Of a stretch of DNA of 64,000 nt, positions 7,707 through 17,700 are shown in pieces (the stretch's first letter is position 1; the number at the start of each line of letters is the position of its first letter). The stretch spans positions 62,001 through 126,000 of the forward strand of contig CAIKVT010000036.1 in NCBI GenBank assembly GCA_903830945.1. The letters are read 5' to 3'. Source of the DNA: an uncultured Elusimicrobia bacterium. Its GTDB lineage: Bacteria > Elusimicrobiota > Elusimicrobia > UBA1565 > UBA9628. A program made the translations under genes and the position numbers. The notes beneath the pieces are model-generated. The model made no database searches, was not told the DNA's origin, and was given only the letters and a program-made list of their open reading frames with translations.

Positions 7707-10700
7707 ATGATGCGTAAGGCTATCGCCGCTTTTCTGAGCCTGGCCCTTGTCGGCCTCTCCGCCGGTCTGCAACCTTGGCAGGCCATGGCTGCGGAGGTGG
7801 CTCCGGTGCGGGTCGCCGGCTCCGGCGCGCTGGTCGTCCCGCATGCGGCCGTAGGCGTCCAGCTCCAGCCGGCAGGCTTGACCGAGGCGTCTCTGTCTGG
7901 ATTGCAGGGGACCTTGAGGACGCTTTCGTCCCCCTCGGCGCTGCCCACGCTCTCGGCTTCCGCCGTCGCTCCGATCTCGGCCGCCTTTCCCCAGGCCCTG
8001 TCTCCGGCTTTGCCGGTCGCGCTCCCGGCGGCCCAGACACAGGAGGCGCCGCCCCAGACCGCTTTCCAGCGGACCATGCATAACCTCCAGGCGCCGTTCT
8101 TGGTGCAGGCTATTCCGGCTCAGGCCGGAAGCGAGATCGCGGCCGACTTGGCCGGACGTGATTTCGCGCAGAGGCTGGGTGAGAAGCTCCCTTTCAATGC
8201 AGCCGAAGCCGCAGCCCCGGTGGCGAGCGATCCAAGCTCGATCGTGCCGCGCCTGGAGCCTGCGGCGAGCCGGGGCTCGCTGTCTTCGCAGGAGCAGTTC
8301 GTTCTTCCCTCGCCGGAGGGGACCGCCGGTAAGCGGGCCAAGTCGCCGGTCTTTCCGGCCGTGGTCGCTGTGGGCGCGGCTCTGGTGTGGGAGGGCATCC
8401 GGGCCGCGGCGGCTCTGGCTGGCGGGGCCGCGGTCCATGCCGCGAGCGCGGCTCCGGTCTACACTGTTTTGCAGGCGGCGGCCGGTGTCGCAGGCTTCAC
8501 GGTGTTGGGCGCCGGCGCGGTCTTCGCCGCCAGCGCGCTCCTGGACCTCGGTGCCTACGCTTACGGTATGTGGAGGGGCCGACAGGTCACGGACGCGGAT
8601 TTCTGGGATTTCGTGCGTGGGGAAGTCATGGACGGCCGCATGGATGCCGGCGTCGCTGAGATGCTGCGGATCTACCGGCCCGGAAAGATCTCCTGGAGTA
8701 TGGACTTCGGGTTCACGGACGGCGACAACCTTCATCTTCGGCCCGAGCTCGCCGCTACTCCGTGGCTCTTCCGCCAGGTCCTCGGCCACGAGCTGCGCCA
8801 TCTGCGCGGCGGCCCCCAGCGCGGGCCGCCGGCCGGTCGCATCCGGGGTCTCTGGCGCCAATTCGCCTCCGAGCTCTATGCCCGGGCGGGAGAGTTCCAG
8901 GCCGCCAAGCTGATCGCGCGCATCCGCATCCCGGTCTTGGAGCGGGCCCTCCGTCTAGCCCAGCTTTCCTTGGCCCTGGCCAGGCCCTACGATGTGCTCG
9001 TGGTCAACGCCGGGTCTCCGGAACTCGAGAACCCCGCCATCTACCAGGCCCTTTCGGGCGGTCAAGCTCGCGTTTCGGTCGTCCAGGGCGCCGACCCGCA
9101 GGCGGTCTTGAGCGACGCTAAGAATTTCAGCCGATTTCAGGTGGTGGTCCTGGATCAGTCATCCACTCTTCTGCCGGAGGAGAGGTCTGCGGATTCCCAG
9201 CGACTGAGCCGGGCCCTGGGGCAGCTCGACGATCTCTTCTTGCTGGCCACGCGTCTCGTGCCGCAGGCCGGGGCTTTTTCCGACAATGCCGCTCACGCCC
9301 AGCGTTATCAGAGCCTGGCCGCCGTGGCAAGGGGCCTCGACTCCCGCGACAAGAGGGCGCGGGAGAATTTCGAGAAGCTGGTGCGCGAGTTCTGGCAGGA
9401 TATCGCCGCGACGCGTTTGAAGGGCCTAAAAGCCACCGATCTTGTGGCCTCTCTTTATGGCTCCATGCTTAATAAGGGTGTCGCTTTCCTGCCGTTCGGA
9501 CCCGAGGCTGAGGGCCTGCCGGTCTGGGAGAAGCTCCTGCGCTTCTGGGAGGCCAAGGACGGTGGTCAGTTCCGCCTTGTCCGCGTGGACCTGGAGGATG
9601 GCGGGCACATCCTCATCCTGCGTAAGATCGAGTCGCGCGTGGGACTCTGGCTGCGGCCGCAGAAGGGCTTCCTCGCCGTCACCATTCCGGATGCGGATGC
9701 TTCGAGCGAGGCCCGCGAGTCAGCGCGCACGGCGCTTTCCGCCGCGGGCTTTGCCGACCAGCTTGCCAAGTTAGACGAGTTGGGAGTCGAGATCCGTCAT
9801 GTTTTTGGCGCGGACGTTGGTCGCCAGGAGATCTATGTGACCGTGCCGCGGCGCAATGCCGGGGCGATCCGGCGCTTCGTCTCCGGCATCGCCATGGACG
9901 TGGGAGCCTCGCAGACCAACTTCGAGCCGCACCTCTTCGAGTCCGCCGAGCTGCATAAGGTCAAGCCTGTCTGGCAGGCCGGCATTACAGGCGTGGACGG
10001 TACCATCATGTGGATCGATACCGGTGCGGATAAGACCCATCCGGATTTCGAGGGGCGCCTGGACGTGGTGGATATGGTCAACGAGGGTCCCGAGGATTGG
10101 ATCGGGCACGGCACCCACGTGGCGGGCATCTCGATCTCTGGGGGTACTCCCTACACCGGCATGGCCAAAGGCGCACACGGCATCATGGCCAAGGTCTTCT
10201 CCCGGGAGAACCCCGGCGCCTCGGACGGCGAGATCATGGGCGCGGCTGCCATCGGCATGCAGAAGGGAGTCGACGTCATCAACTTGAGCCTGGGCAGCAA
10301 GGGCTCCTCCGGCGACAACCTGGCTACCTTCTTCTCTCAGCTCACGCACCGGAAGAACGCCAACGGCGAGTACCCCTTCGTGGCGGCCAGCGCGGGCAAC
10401 TCCGGGCCCTTCGACCAGACCTTGAGCCAGCCAGCGGCCGGGGAGGACGTCTTCGCCACCGCGGCCGCGGCCGTGGGCGAGGACGACCACTCCGCGGAGA
10501 TCGCCTTTTACAGTTCGGTGGGACCTGACGTGGATAAGCGTTACGCGGTCAAGCGCGTGCGACTCAAGCCAGACGCCACGGCCAAGGGCGGTAATGTCAT
10601 CACGGAGCCGGGCTCGCCCAACGTCTACCGCCTGGGCGTCTATTCCGCCAAGTCAAAGGACATGCCGAAGAATCCTTCGGATACGGCGGACGGCAAGTAC

Positions 10701-13700
10701 ACGGCCATGTCCGGCACTTCGATGTCTTCTCCCATGCTGGCCGGCATTGCGTTGCTGGTCCGGCTCGCTTTGGGTGTGACCGGGGTCGAGACCCCGTTCG
10801 TCAAGGAGCACAGTCCTCTGGTCCTCAAGGCCGTGATCATGCGCACCGCCGACGACATGCGGGTACCGGTCTGGTTCCAGGGCGCGGGGTTCATCGACGC
10901 CTGGGCCGCCGTTAAGCTCGTGGTCGAGTCCGTGGGCTACGTCTTGGGCAGCCGGGTGGCGCGGCTCTGGGCCAAAGTCAAGGGTGCCCAGGCCCCGCCC
11001 GCAGGCGATCCCTTCGAGTGGGTCGCACGCTATGAGAAGGTCTTGGGGCTCGAAGATAAGGTCTATAGCGCCGCCGAGTTGGCCAAGACGGAGGCCAAGG
11101 CTCGCTTCGACTACGGGGCCCAGGACGATGCGGCGGGTGGCGAGACTGCGGCCGACTCTCGTCAAGCCGCGGGAGGTGCCGTCGCATCCGCGGTGACAGC
11201 CAAATTCAACGCGGTCCGGGCCGAGGTCCTCTCCGATCTCTTGGCCGCGCTCCAGGACCCGGTCTGGCTGGTGCGGCGCCAGGCGGCCATGGCGTTCTTG
11301 AACCTCAAGACACCCGAGGCTGCCATGCCTTTGGCGGAGACGGCATTTAACGACGCCGACGGCCGCGTGCGGCAGATGGCGTTGTTGGCCCTGGCCGAGA
11401 ATCCCAGCCACGCCGCGGATGTCACTCTGCGGAAGGCTGTGGAGAGTCCGCTCTGGGACGTGGCAGTCTATTCCGCATATGCCCTGGCCCGGCATGGCGA
11501 CCGATCCGGGGTCAAGCGTATCCTCCTGGAGCTCTCCAACGCCGATAAAGCCGTGCGATTCTCGGTGACTTGGCTCTTGGGGCAGCTGGGGGACAAGGCC
11601 TCGGAGGGCGAGGCCGACGCCCTCTCGGCCTTGGTCCAGAATACGGCTGAGCGGGGCAACATCCGCCATCTGGCCGCCGCAGCCCTTTTCAATGTGGCCG
11701 CGGACCAGCCGGCTGCGGTGAGCGACCTCGTCATCAAGGATCTTCTCGGGGCCGCCGGGCCCCAGAATCTGGCCTTGACCCGCACCGTGGCCAAGTTCTT
11801 CCCGGTCGCCTTGCGCAACAAGGCCCTCGTGGTCCGCCTCCAGGCCGATCCACTTAAGTCCGTGGCGACTGATTTTGTGCTTAAGAACCGTGTCGCGGTC
11901 GGCCGGCCGGGCGCGCTGGGCGATCTGGTCCGCCTCCTGGCGAGGGTGGTCAACGTGCCTCTGGACATGCCCACGCCGGTGCCGGATCCGTCCGGCGCGG
12001 GCGTGCCAGGGGTGGATCCCGCCTTCGGCGACCTGGACGTCATCGTCGGCCTGCCCGAGGGTCGGGAGCTTTCCGCGTACCGTTCCTCGAGCGTCGGCGC
12101 CGTCGAGTCCCTTGTCGAGGCCGGCTTGCCGGCCTCGCTGCTGGCCAGGTACGGAGCCGAGTTCAAGGCCGGCTTGCCCTTGTCGCGAGCCCTCTGGCTG
12201 AGCGTGCCGGGCCATAAGTTTTTTGCTCTGAGCCTGGAGCTCCGGCACGCGGGCTATTCCGTGAGCCTGGCTCAGCCCGAGCACAGCCTCTCTCTGACTT
12301 CGCGCAGCGATGGCGTTGAGGATGGCCTTAGCGTGGACTTGAGCGAGGGACTGCCGGAGCTCCCCGCCGGCGCCGACCTGTCGTTGGTGCGCGTGACGGC
12401 CGCGAAGGGAGTCTCCGAGGCCAAGGTGATGGCCGCTCTGGAGGCCATCCGGGCGCGGGCCGCCGATCCCCTGAAGCATCCGGTCATGATCTCGGTCAGC
12501 CTGGGCAGCCAGGCCATGCCGGGGCCCGGGGCCCTGCCCGGCCTCATCGACCGATTGCTGCTCGACAACGTGGGCGTGGTCCTGCCGGCCGGCAACGAAG
12601 GCCCGGCCGAGGACTCTGTGTCGGCCCTGGCCCGGGGCAGCCTCGCTTTGGTGGTGGCTGCTGCCGGCAAGACCGAGGGCCTGGAGAGCTACTCGGCGCG
12701 GGGCTCGGCTCAGGCCCCTGCCATCTCCTGGGCTGACCTGGTTGACGATCTGGGCGCGGCCTTGCCTAGCCTGCAGGCCGCGGCCGGGTCTGCCGCACGG
12801 GCCATCCTGGGCGAGGACCCTTCAGCCGCATCAAGCGGGTCGAAGGCGGTCTCCATGGGCACGGGCGCGGCCGCCCAGCGCACCGCGGAGAAGCTCGCCT
12901 GCATGGCCCGCCGCATGGCGGAGATCTTCGCTTCCCGCACGGCGGCCCTGCCGCCGGGCTATTTCTTCTACCTCGTGGAACTCGTCCGGCGCACCTTGAG
13001 TCCCTTGCCTGGCCGTGAGGCCTATGAGACGGGCGAGGGAGTGTTCGACCGTCCGGCCAAGGCGATGGAGTTGCTGGAGACCCGGCTCTTGGATCCGTTC
13101 GCCGTGGAGCAGGAAGCCGTGGCGCTTGCTCGGACGGCGCGCCTGCGCTACCAGCAGAGCCTGACGGCCGGCAACCCGGCCGGGGCCGCACAGAAGGCGG
13201 TGTTCAGCGCCGCTCATGCGGTGGCCGGTCAGACGGTGGCCCAGCCGCGGCTTATTTCCGCCGTCACCGAATTGACCCGCCGTCTGGCCGGCGGCGACTA
13301 CCGTTTCTCGGCCGTCACTCCCCAGGACGGTTTCGGCTACGTCCGGCAGCTCCGGGCGGTCCTGGCCGCTGGCACGCAGACTGCGGGCGGCGCCATCGTG
13401 CCTTTCGTCTTCCGCAGGACCTCGGGTGGGACGCTCAAGGCCAGGGCCGCGGGGTTGGAGGGATTCCTCTACGCCAAGTTCGAGCTGGCCCGCGAAGGAA
13501 CCTTGGACCTGAGCCAGCTTGCCGACTATTTCCGCTATCTCGACGACCTGCTGGCGGGAATCGAGCGGGCCAAGCCTTTGCGCCGGGACCTTGCCGATAT
13601 CCGCGACTCCGAGGCCGACGCCGCGCAGAAGAACCGTCTTTTGGATTCCCGCCTCATCGCCGCGGCCCGCGAGTTTCAGATCGAGCTGCGGGCCGCGGAC

Positions 13701-14690
13701 GCTTACAATTGGTTCCGGCGCGCGGGCATCTATGAGCTTTCGTCCGGGGACTACGGCGCCGCGACAGTCGAGAGGAAGTTCTTCGACCTGCTCGATGATG
13801 GCGAGTTGCGGCGGATCCAATCGGCCGCACACGTCGACACGATCCTGCTCAGGACCGGATTCGGGGAGGACGGCGAGGAGGCTTTCCGGCGGTTGGTGCG
13901 GCGCGCACATTCCTTGGACCTTAAGGTCGCCGTGGAATGGACGGGATCGGAGGCTTTCGACGATGCCCGGGCCTCGGACCTGGGTGTGGACGTCGTGCGC
14001 CGGGATCGGAGCTACTTCGTCGGCGGTCAGAAGCTGGGTCTCGCCCAGGCCGGTCTTCATGATGCCCTTGCCGGTCGCGACGCGGACCGCATCCGCGCCG
14101 CGCTCCGGGATGCGGCCTTCTGCGCCTGGCAGCGCGGCGGGCCCGCGGGCGTCGGCGCCATGCTCCCGGTGCAGGCCGGGCGGTTCTGGAAAGCCGCGGC
14201 ACTGATCGCTTTGCTGCTGCGGCCGGTGGTGGTTGCGGCCGGTCCGGAGAGCGAGTTCTTGAAGTTCGTGTCCGCGAAGTCCGCGGAGTATCGGGATCTC
14301 CTGGAGCGGGGGACCATGGAGGTGCTCGACACCTCTCCGGGTACCCCCGTCGTGGCCTACGCGCTGAGCGCGGTGTCCGGGAAACATCGTAAGACCGTGA
14401 TCGCGGCGGCGAACTTCGCCGATCAGCGCAGCAGCGGGCTGTTTCGCTTCAAGGCGGCGCAGTCGGGCTTGGACGCGTTCGCGCCGGCCGCCGGTCAGGA
14501 CTACGTCCTGCGCGACTTGGCCGAGAATGACGCCGCCGGGCAGCCCGTGACTTATACCCGATCCGGCAGGGAGCTCTTGGAGCAGGGATTCTATATCGAG
14601 CTTGACAGCGGCGGCGTGCATCTCTTCGAGGTGGAAGAGGCTCTGCCGCCCCAGCTTGACTCTGACATTTTAAGACCTAAGACCCAATAG
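7707..14690 (+). CDS. Giant secreted multidomain subtilase (S8) with HEAT repeats, pseudo-S8 module and GH13-like C-terminus
   Basis: The 2,327-residue protein starts with a signal peptide (cleavage near AMA-AE) and an Ala-rich region. HELRH (361-365) is an HExxH-like zincin motif. An intact peptidase S8 domain follows: Asp771 in WIDTGAD, His801 in GHGTHVAG, oxyanion Asn898 in SAGNSGP and Ser1005 in SGTSMSSP. Residues about 1165-1380 are HEAT repeats. Residues about 1430-1750 look like a second S8 module: PAGADLSLVRV, ISVSLGS and PAGNEGP (Asn1630) are kept, but the His block is missing and the serine loop reads MGTGAAAQ with Gly1720. Residues about 1990-2327 resemble a GH13 fold lacking catalytic acids, with a typical beta C-domain (VIAAANFAD, GVHLFEVE). 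Likely an exported protease; substrate unknown. The ATG at 7710 is an alternative start. Confidence 0.85.
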   Translation: MMRKAIAAFLSLALVGLSAGLQPWQAMAAEVAPVRVAGSGALVVPHAAVGVQLQPAGLTEASLSGLQGTLRTLSSPSALPTLSASAVAPISAAFPQALSPALPVALPAAQTQEAPPQTAFQRTMHNLQAPFLVQAIPAQAGSEIAADLAGRDFAQRLGEKLPFNAAEAAAPVASDPSSIVPRLEPAASRGSLSSQEQFVLPSPEGTAGKRAKSPVFPAVVAVGAALVWEGIRAAAALAGGAAVHAASAAPVYTVLQAAAGVAGFTVLGAGAVFAASALLDLGAYAYGMWRGRQVTDADFWDFVRGEVMDGRMDAGVAEMLRIYRPGKISWSMDFGFTDGDNLHLRPELAATPWLFRQVLGHELRHLRGGPQRGPPAGRIRGLWRQFASELYARAGEFQAAKLIARIRIPVLERALRLAQLSLALARPYDVLVVNAGSPELENPAIYQALSGGQARVSVVQGADPQAVLSDAKNFSRFQVVVLDQSSTLLPEERSADSQRLSRALGQLDDLFLLATRLVPQAGAFSDNAAHAQRYQSLAAVARGLDSRDKRARENFEKLVREFWQDIAATRLKGLKATDLVASLYGSMLNKGVAFLPFGPEAEGLPVWEKLLRFWEAKDGGQFRLVRVDLEDGGHILILRKIESRVGLWLRPQKGFLAVTIPDADASSEARESARTALSAAGFADQLAKLDELGVEIRHVFGADVGRQEIYVTVPRRNAGAIRRFVSGIAMDVGASQTNFEPHLFESAELHKVKPVWQAGITGVDGTIMWIDTGADKTHPDFEGRLDVVDMVNEGPEDWIGHGTHVAGISISGGTPYTGMAKGAHGIMAKVFSRENPGASDGEIMGAAAIGMQKGVDVINLSLGSKGSSGDNLATFFSQLTHRKNANGEYPFVAASAGNSGPFDQTLSQPAAGEDVFATAAAAVGEDDHSAEIAFYSSVGPDVDKRYAVKRVRLKPDATAKGGNVITEPGSPNVYRLGVYSAKSKDMPKNPSDTADGKYTAMSGTSMSSPMLAGIALLVRLALGVTGVETPFVKEHSPLVLKAVIMRTADDMRVPVWFQGAGFIDAWAAVKLVVESVGYVLGSRVARLWAKVKGAQAPPAGDPFEWVARYEKVLGLEDKVYSAAELAKTEAKARFDYGAQDDAAGGETAADSRQAAGGAVASAVTAKFNAVRAEVLSDLLAALQDPVWLVRRQAAMAFLNLKTPEAAMPLAETAFNDADGRVRQMALLALAENPSHAADVTLRKAVESPLWDVAVYSAYALARHGDRSGVKRILLELSNADKAVRFSVTWLLGQLGDKASEGEADALSALVQNTAERGNIRHLAAAALFNVAADQPAAVSDLVIKDLLGAAGPQNLALTRTVAKFFPVALRNKALVVRLQADPLKSVATDFVLKNRVAVGRPGALGDLVRLLARVVNVPLDMPTPVPDPSGAGVPGVDPAFGDLDVIVGLPEGRELSAYRSSSVGAVESLVEAGLPASLLARYGAEFKAGLPLSRALWLSVPGHKFFALSLELRHAGYSVSLAQPEHSLSLTSRSDGVEDGLSVDLSEGLPELPAGADLSLVRVTAAKGVSEAKVMAALEAIRARAADPLKHPVMISVSLGSQAMPGPGALPGLIDRLLLDNVGVVLPAGNEGPAEDSVSALARGSLALVVAAAGKTEGLESYSARGSAQAPAISWADLVDDLGAALPSLQAAAGSAARAILGEDPSAASSGSKAVSMGTGAAAQRTAEKLACMARRMAEIFASRTAALPPGYFFYLVELVRRTLSPLPGREAYETGEGVFDRPAKAMELLETRLLDPFAVEQEAVALARTARLRYQQSLTAGNPAGAAQKAVFSAAHAVAGQTVAQPRLISAVTELTRRLAGGDYRFSAVTPQDGFGYVRQLRAVLAAGTQTAGGAIVPFVFRRTSGGTLKARAAGLEGFLYAKFELAREGTLDLSQLADYFRYLDDLLAGIERAKPLRRDLADIRDSEADAAQKNRLLDSRLIAAAREFQIELRAADAYNWFRRAGIYELSSGDYGAATVERKFFDLLDDGELRRIQSAAHVDTILLRTGFGEDGEEAFRRLVRRAHSLDLKVAVEWTGSEAFDDARASDLGVDVVRRDRSYFVGGQKLGLAQAGLHDALAGRDADRIRAALRDAAFCAWQRGGPAGVGAMLPVQAGRFWKAAALIALLLRPVVVAAGPESEFLKFVSAKSAEYRDLLERGTMEVLDTSPGTPVVAYALSAVSGKHRKTVIAAANFADQRSSGLFRFKAAQSGLDAFAPAAGQDYVLRDLAENDAAGQPVTYTRSGRELLEQGFYIELDSGGVHLFEVEEALPPQLDSDILRPKTQ

Positions 14691-14716
14691 GGGGTGGGCC
14701 TATTATCGGCCCTCTT

Positions 14717-14760
14717 GGACCTCGATGGCCCATGAGGTCCGCATAGCCCCCGGCTATAAT
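14717..14760 (+). promoter_or_regulatory. Hairpin and -10 box upstream of the debranching enzyme
   Basis: A 7-bp stem, GGACCTC (14717-14723) with GAGGTCC (14734-14740), lies just before a perfect TATAAT at 14755-14760. The start at 14792 is 31 bases further on. A smaller GGGCC/GGCCC hairpin lies near 14696-14712. The stems lack a T run, so they may be an operator or an attenuating element rather than a terminator. Confidence 0.4.
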
Positions 14761-14791
14761 TCCTAATAGGGATTCGCGACAAGTAGCCGGC

Positions 14792-17700
14792 ATGGTCCAA
14801 AGCAACAGCCGACATCATCTTAAGCAAGCGCTTTGCGCGCTCATCATCAATGCCCTGCTGTTTGCTCAGCAGGGTTTCCTGTTACAGGCCTTCGCCGCGA
14901 CCGTCGTCAGCGCGCCCCAGACCGTTTCCGGTGCGGGAGTCGTCGGAGGCGTGGGCACTACCCTGGGCTCGGCGTCTTCCCTCTCCGGCATCAATTTCTC
15001 GCTTGACCGCACTGTATTCAATCTGCCCCAGACCGCTTGGGGTGCGGCCCCGACGGTCATCTTCCAGCTTGCTCTACAGCCTGCCGCCGCTCCGGCGGGG
15101 GCGGCGGTCGGCTCTGTCGCGGCCCAGGCGGCGACCTCTGTCCGCCTGGCGCAAGTCTCGGAGAGTCTCCAGACCGATTTCAAAGCCATCGATAAGCAGG
15201 ACGTGCCGGGCGATCAAGCCCAGAGTCTGGGCGGCCGCGTCATGGATAAGGTCCTGGGGCAGAAGATGCCGGACCTGCCCCCCCTGGCCGAGCCCGTCGC
15301 CCTTGTCGAAACTTCACACCATAGCGCCAAGATCCACGCCGCGCTCAACAACGGAGCGCATGGCCCCGCGGCCCAGCAGAGCCGCGATGGTTCCTGGTGG
15401 AAAGATCCTGCCGCCCAGCATATAGCCGTCACAGTCCCGCTTTACGCCCTGCGCCGCGCCGAGGGCGACCCGGGCATCGGCAAGTTCACGGACCTCGGCG
15501 CGTACTACCGTGACGCGCTCGTCCCGCAGGGTGTAGACACCATCCATCTCCTGCCTCATTTCGCGGTGCTCGACGAGAGCCCTTACGCGCCGGTGAGCCT
15601 CTACGCCTTAAATGAGAGCAATATCGACTGGGCGGCTGTCGATGAGGTCAAGAACGACCCGGAGCTGCTTGCCAAACTCGCGGTCACGGACCAAGCCGAG
15701 CGGGAGGCGGTCAACTATCAAGCCCTTTGGACCAGGGAGGAAACGGTGGCGCAGGCGGCCTACCGCATCTTCCAGCGCGACCACGTCGCGCCTGGGACCT
15801 CTCGGCTTCAGGACTACCTGGCTTTTCTCAAGGAGAATGCCTATTGGGTCGACGACTACGCCGAGTTCATGGCCCTCTCCCGGCTCATTGGCAAGCCGTC
15901 CTTGTTGTGGACCAAGGACGACGAGCAGCGCGCCCGGAACGATCCCCGATTCACCCTGCTCCAGAACACGCACTACTACGCCCAGTGGAACGCCTTCCAG
16001 CAGTTCGGATCGGCGATGGACACTATCCATCAGGCCGGAGGGCACGTGCTCTTCGACATTCCCATGTTCCGCGCCAAGAACTCGGTGGACGCCTGGAAGC
16101 ATCCCGAGTACTTCAAGGATCTCAAGACCCGCAATCCGGGCATCGTGAACCAGTGGATCCATGAGGACTGGCTGGACTTGGCTTTGTGGGACTGGACTAA
16201 GCTCAAGAGCGAGGGCTATCGTGTCATGCTCGACCCGTTCCGACATTGGCTTAACCTGGGCTTTGACGGCGCGCGGGTGGACGCCCTGCATTTCGCCTAC
16301 AATTTCGGCAACGGTCAGCTGGCCAGCGGCGATGAGCCGGGAGACGATTACGTCCGCGCCCTGGGCGAGGTGCTCAAGGCCAGCGGTGCCTTTCCTTTGG
16401 CCGAGGCTTTCGAGGGCAAGGCTGAGAACGCCCAGCGCTATGGCTTTGTCACGGTCTATGGGGATTGGAAGAAGCTGAGTTCCCACGATGATCCCAGAAG
16501 CGAATGGTTCATGGCGCGTCTGCTTGATTTGAGCCGGCAATCGACCTCGGGCCGGAACGGCAGTTTCGTGGGTTACACTTTAGGAGATGAGTGGAACGAT
16601 CCGGTTCCGGTGAAAGTGGTCAAGGACGGTAATTCCTACTGGCGCTACCGCATCCCTGTGCCTTCGGACCCTGATTACAAGAACCGAGTGCGGACCGACA
16701 ACCGGGGCCAAATGGGGGGCTGGAAGGCCATGAAGGAAGGCGACATCTGGAAGGCCGTGGGGCCGCTCTGGAGCGCCTTTAAGATCGCGGGCGACAGCTT
16801 CGTCAAGCATTTCAACGACTCCGTGCAGATCTGGGCCGCGAGCCTGGATTGGTTTCAAGAGGAATGGGGTCGCGACACCTTCATCTCTTTGCCGGGACTG
16901 CTGCTCTCCACCGGCCGCGCCGCCGAGGCCAAAGAGAACATGCGCAACTTCGCCAAGTACGAGCATGATGGGCTGATCCCGAACCGGATCCGGGATGCTG
17001 CGCGCTGGTCATCGACCACACCTGACGGCGTGGAGTACAACACCGTGGATGGCTCCATGTGGTTCATACAGGCGGTGAAGAAGTACGCGGAGACCACCAA
17101 TGACGCCGCTTTCGTCGAGGAGATGCTGCCGCTGCTGCGGCGCGTGATGGACCGCTACGCTTCGGGAACGGGCTACGACCGCTACGGCCGTTTCAACCGG
17201 ATCTCTATGGACACGGATGGGCTGATCGTGAGTCCGGCCCAGGCGACTTGGATGGACGCGGACCCGGAAGGCCGCGACCACCCGGTCACGCCGCGCAACG
17301 GCAAGGCCGTGGAGATCAACGCCTTATGGTACGCGAACCTGCGCTTCCTGGCCCGGCTGGAGCGCCAGTCAGACCACGAGTCCGCAGCCCAGGCCTTGGA
17401 CTCCCGCGCGGACTTGGTCAAGAAGTCTTTCAATGAGAAGTTCTGGTACGTCAGTGAGGACAGCCGGAAGGCCTGGGGAGGCTTGGGCGGGGCCTTGGCC
17501 GACGTGGTGGAAGGCGACCCGCATTCTCGGGCCATCCGGCCTAATATGCTCTTCGCGGTGAGCCATGGCGAGGACCTCTTGAGTCCGGAACGCCAGGCGG
17601 CCGTGGTCCAGGCCGCGACCCGGGATCTGCTCACGCCTTATGGGATGCGCACCCTGTCTTATCGCGACAGCCAATATCACGCGACCTACGATACCTCGCA

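Noticed and set aside
10653-14621. Long antisense open frames (608 and 596 codons) opposite the giant protease
   Set aside because: They mirror a real, domain-bearing gene in very GC-rich DNA, where stop codons are rare in all frames; the predicted proteins have no recognisable domains.
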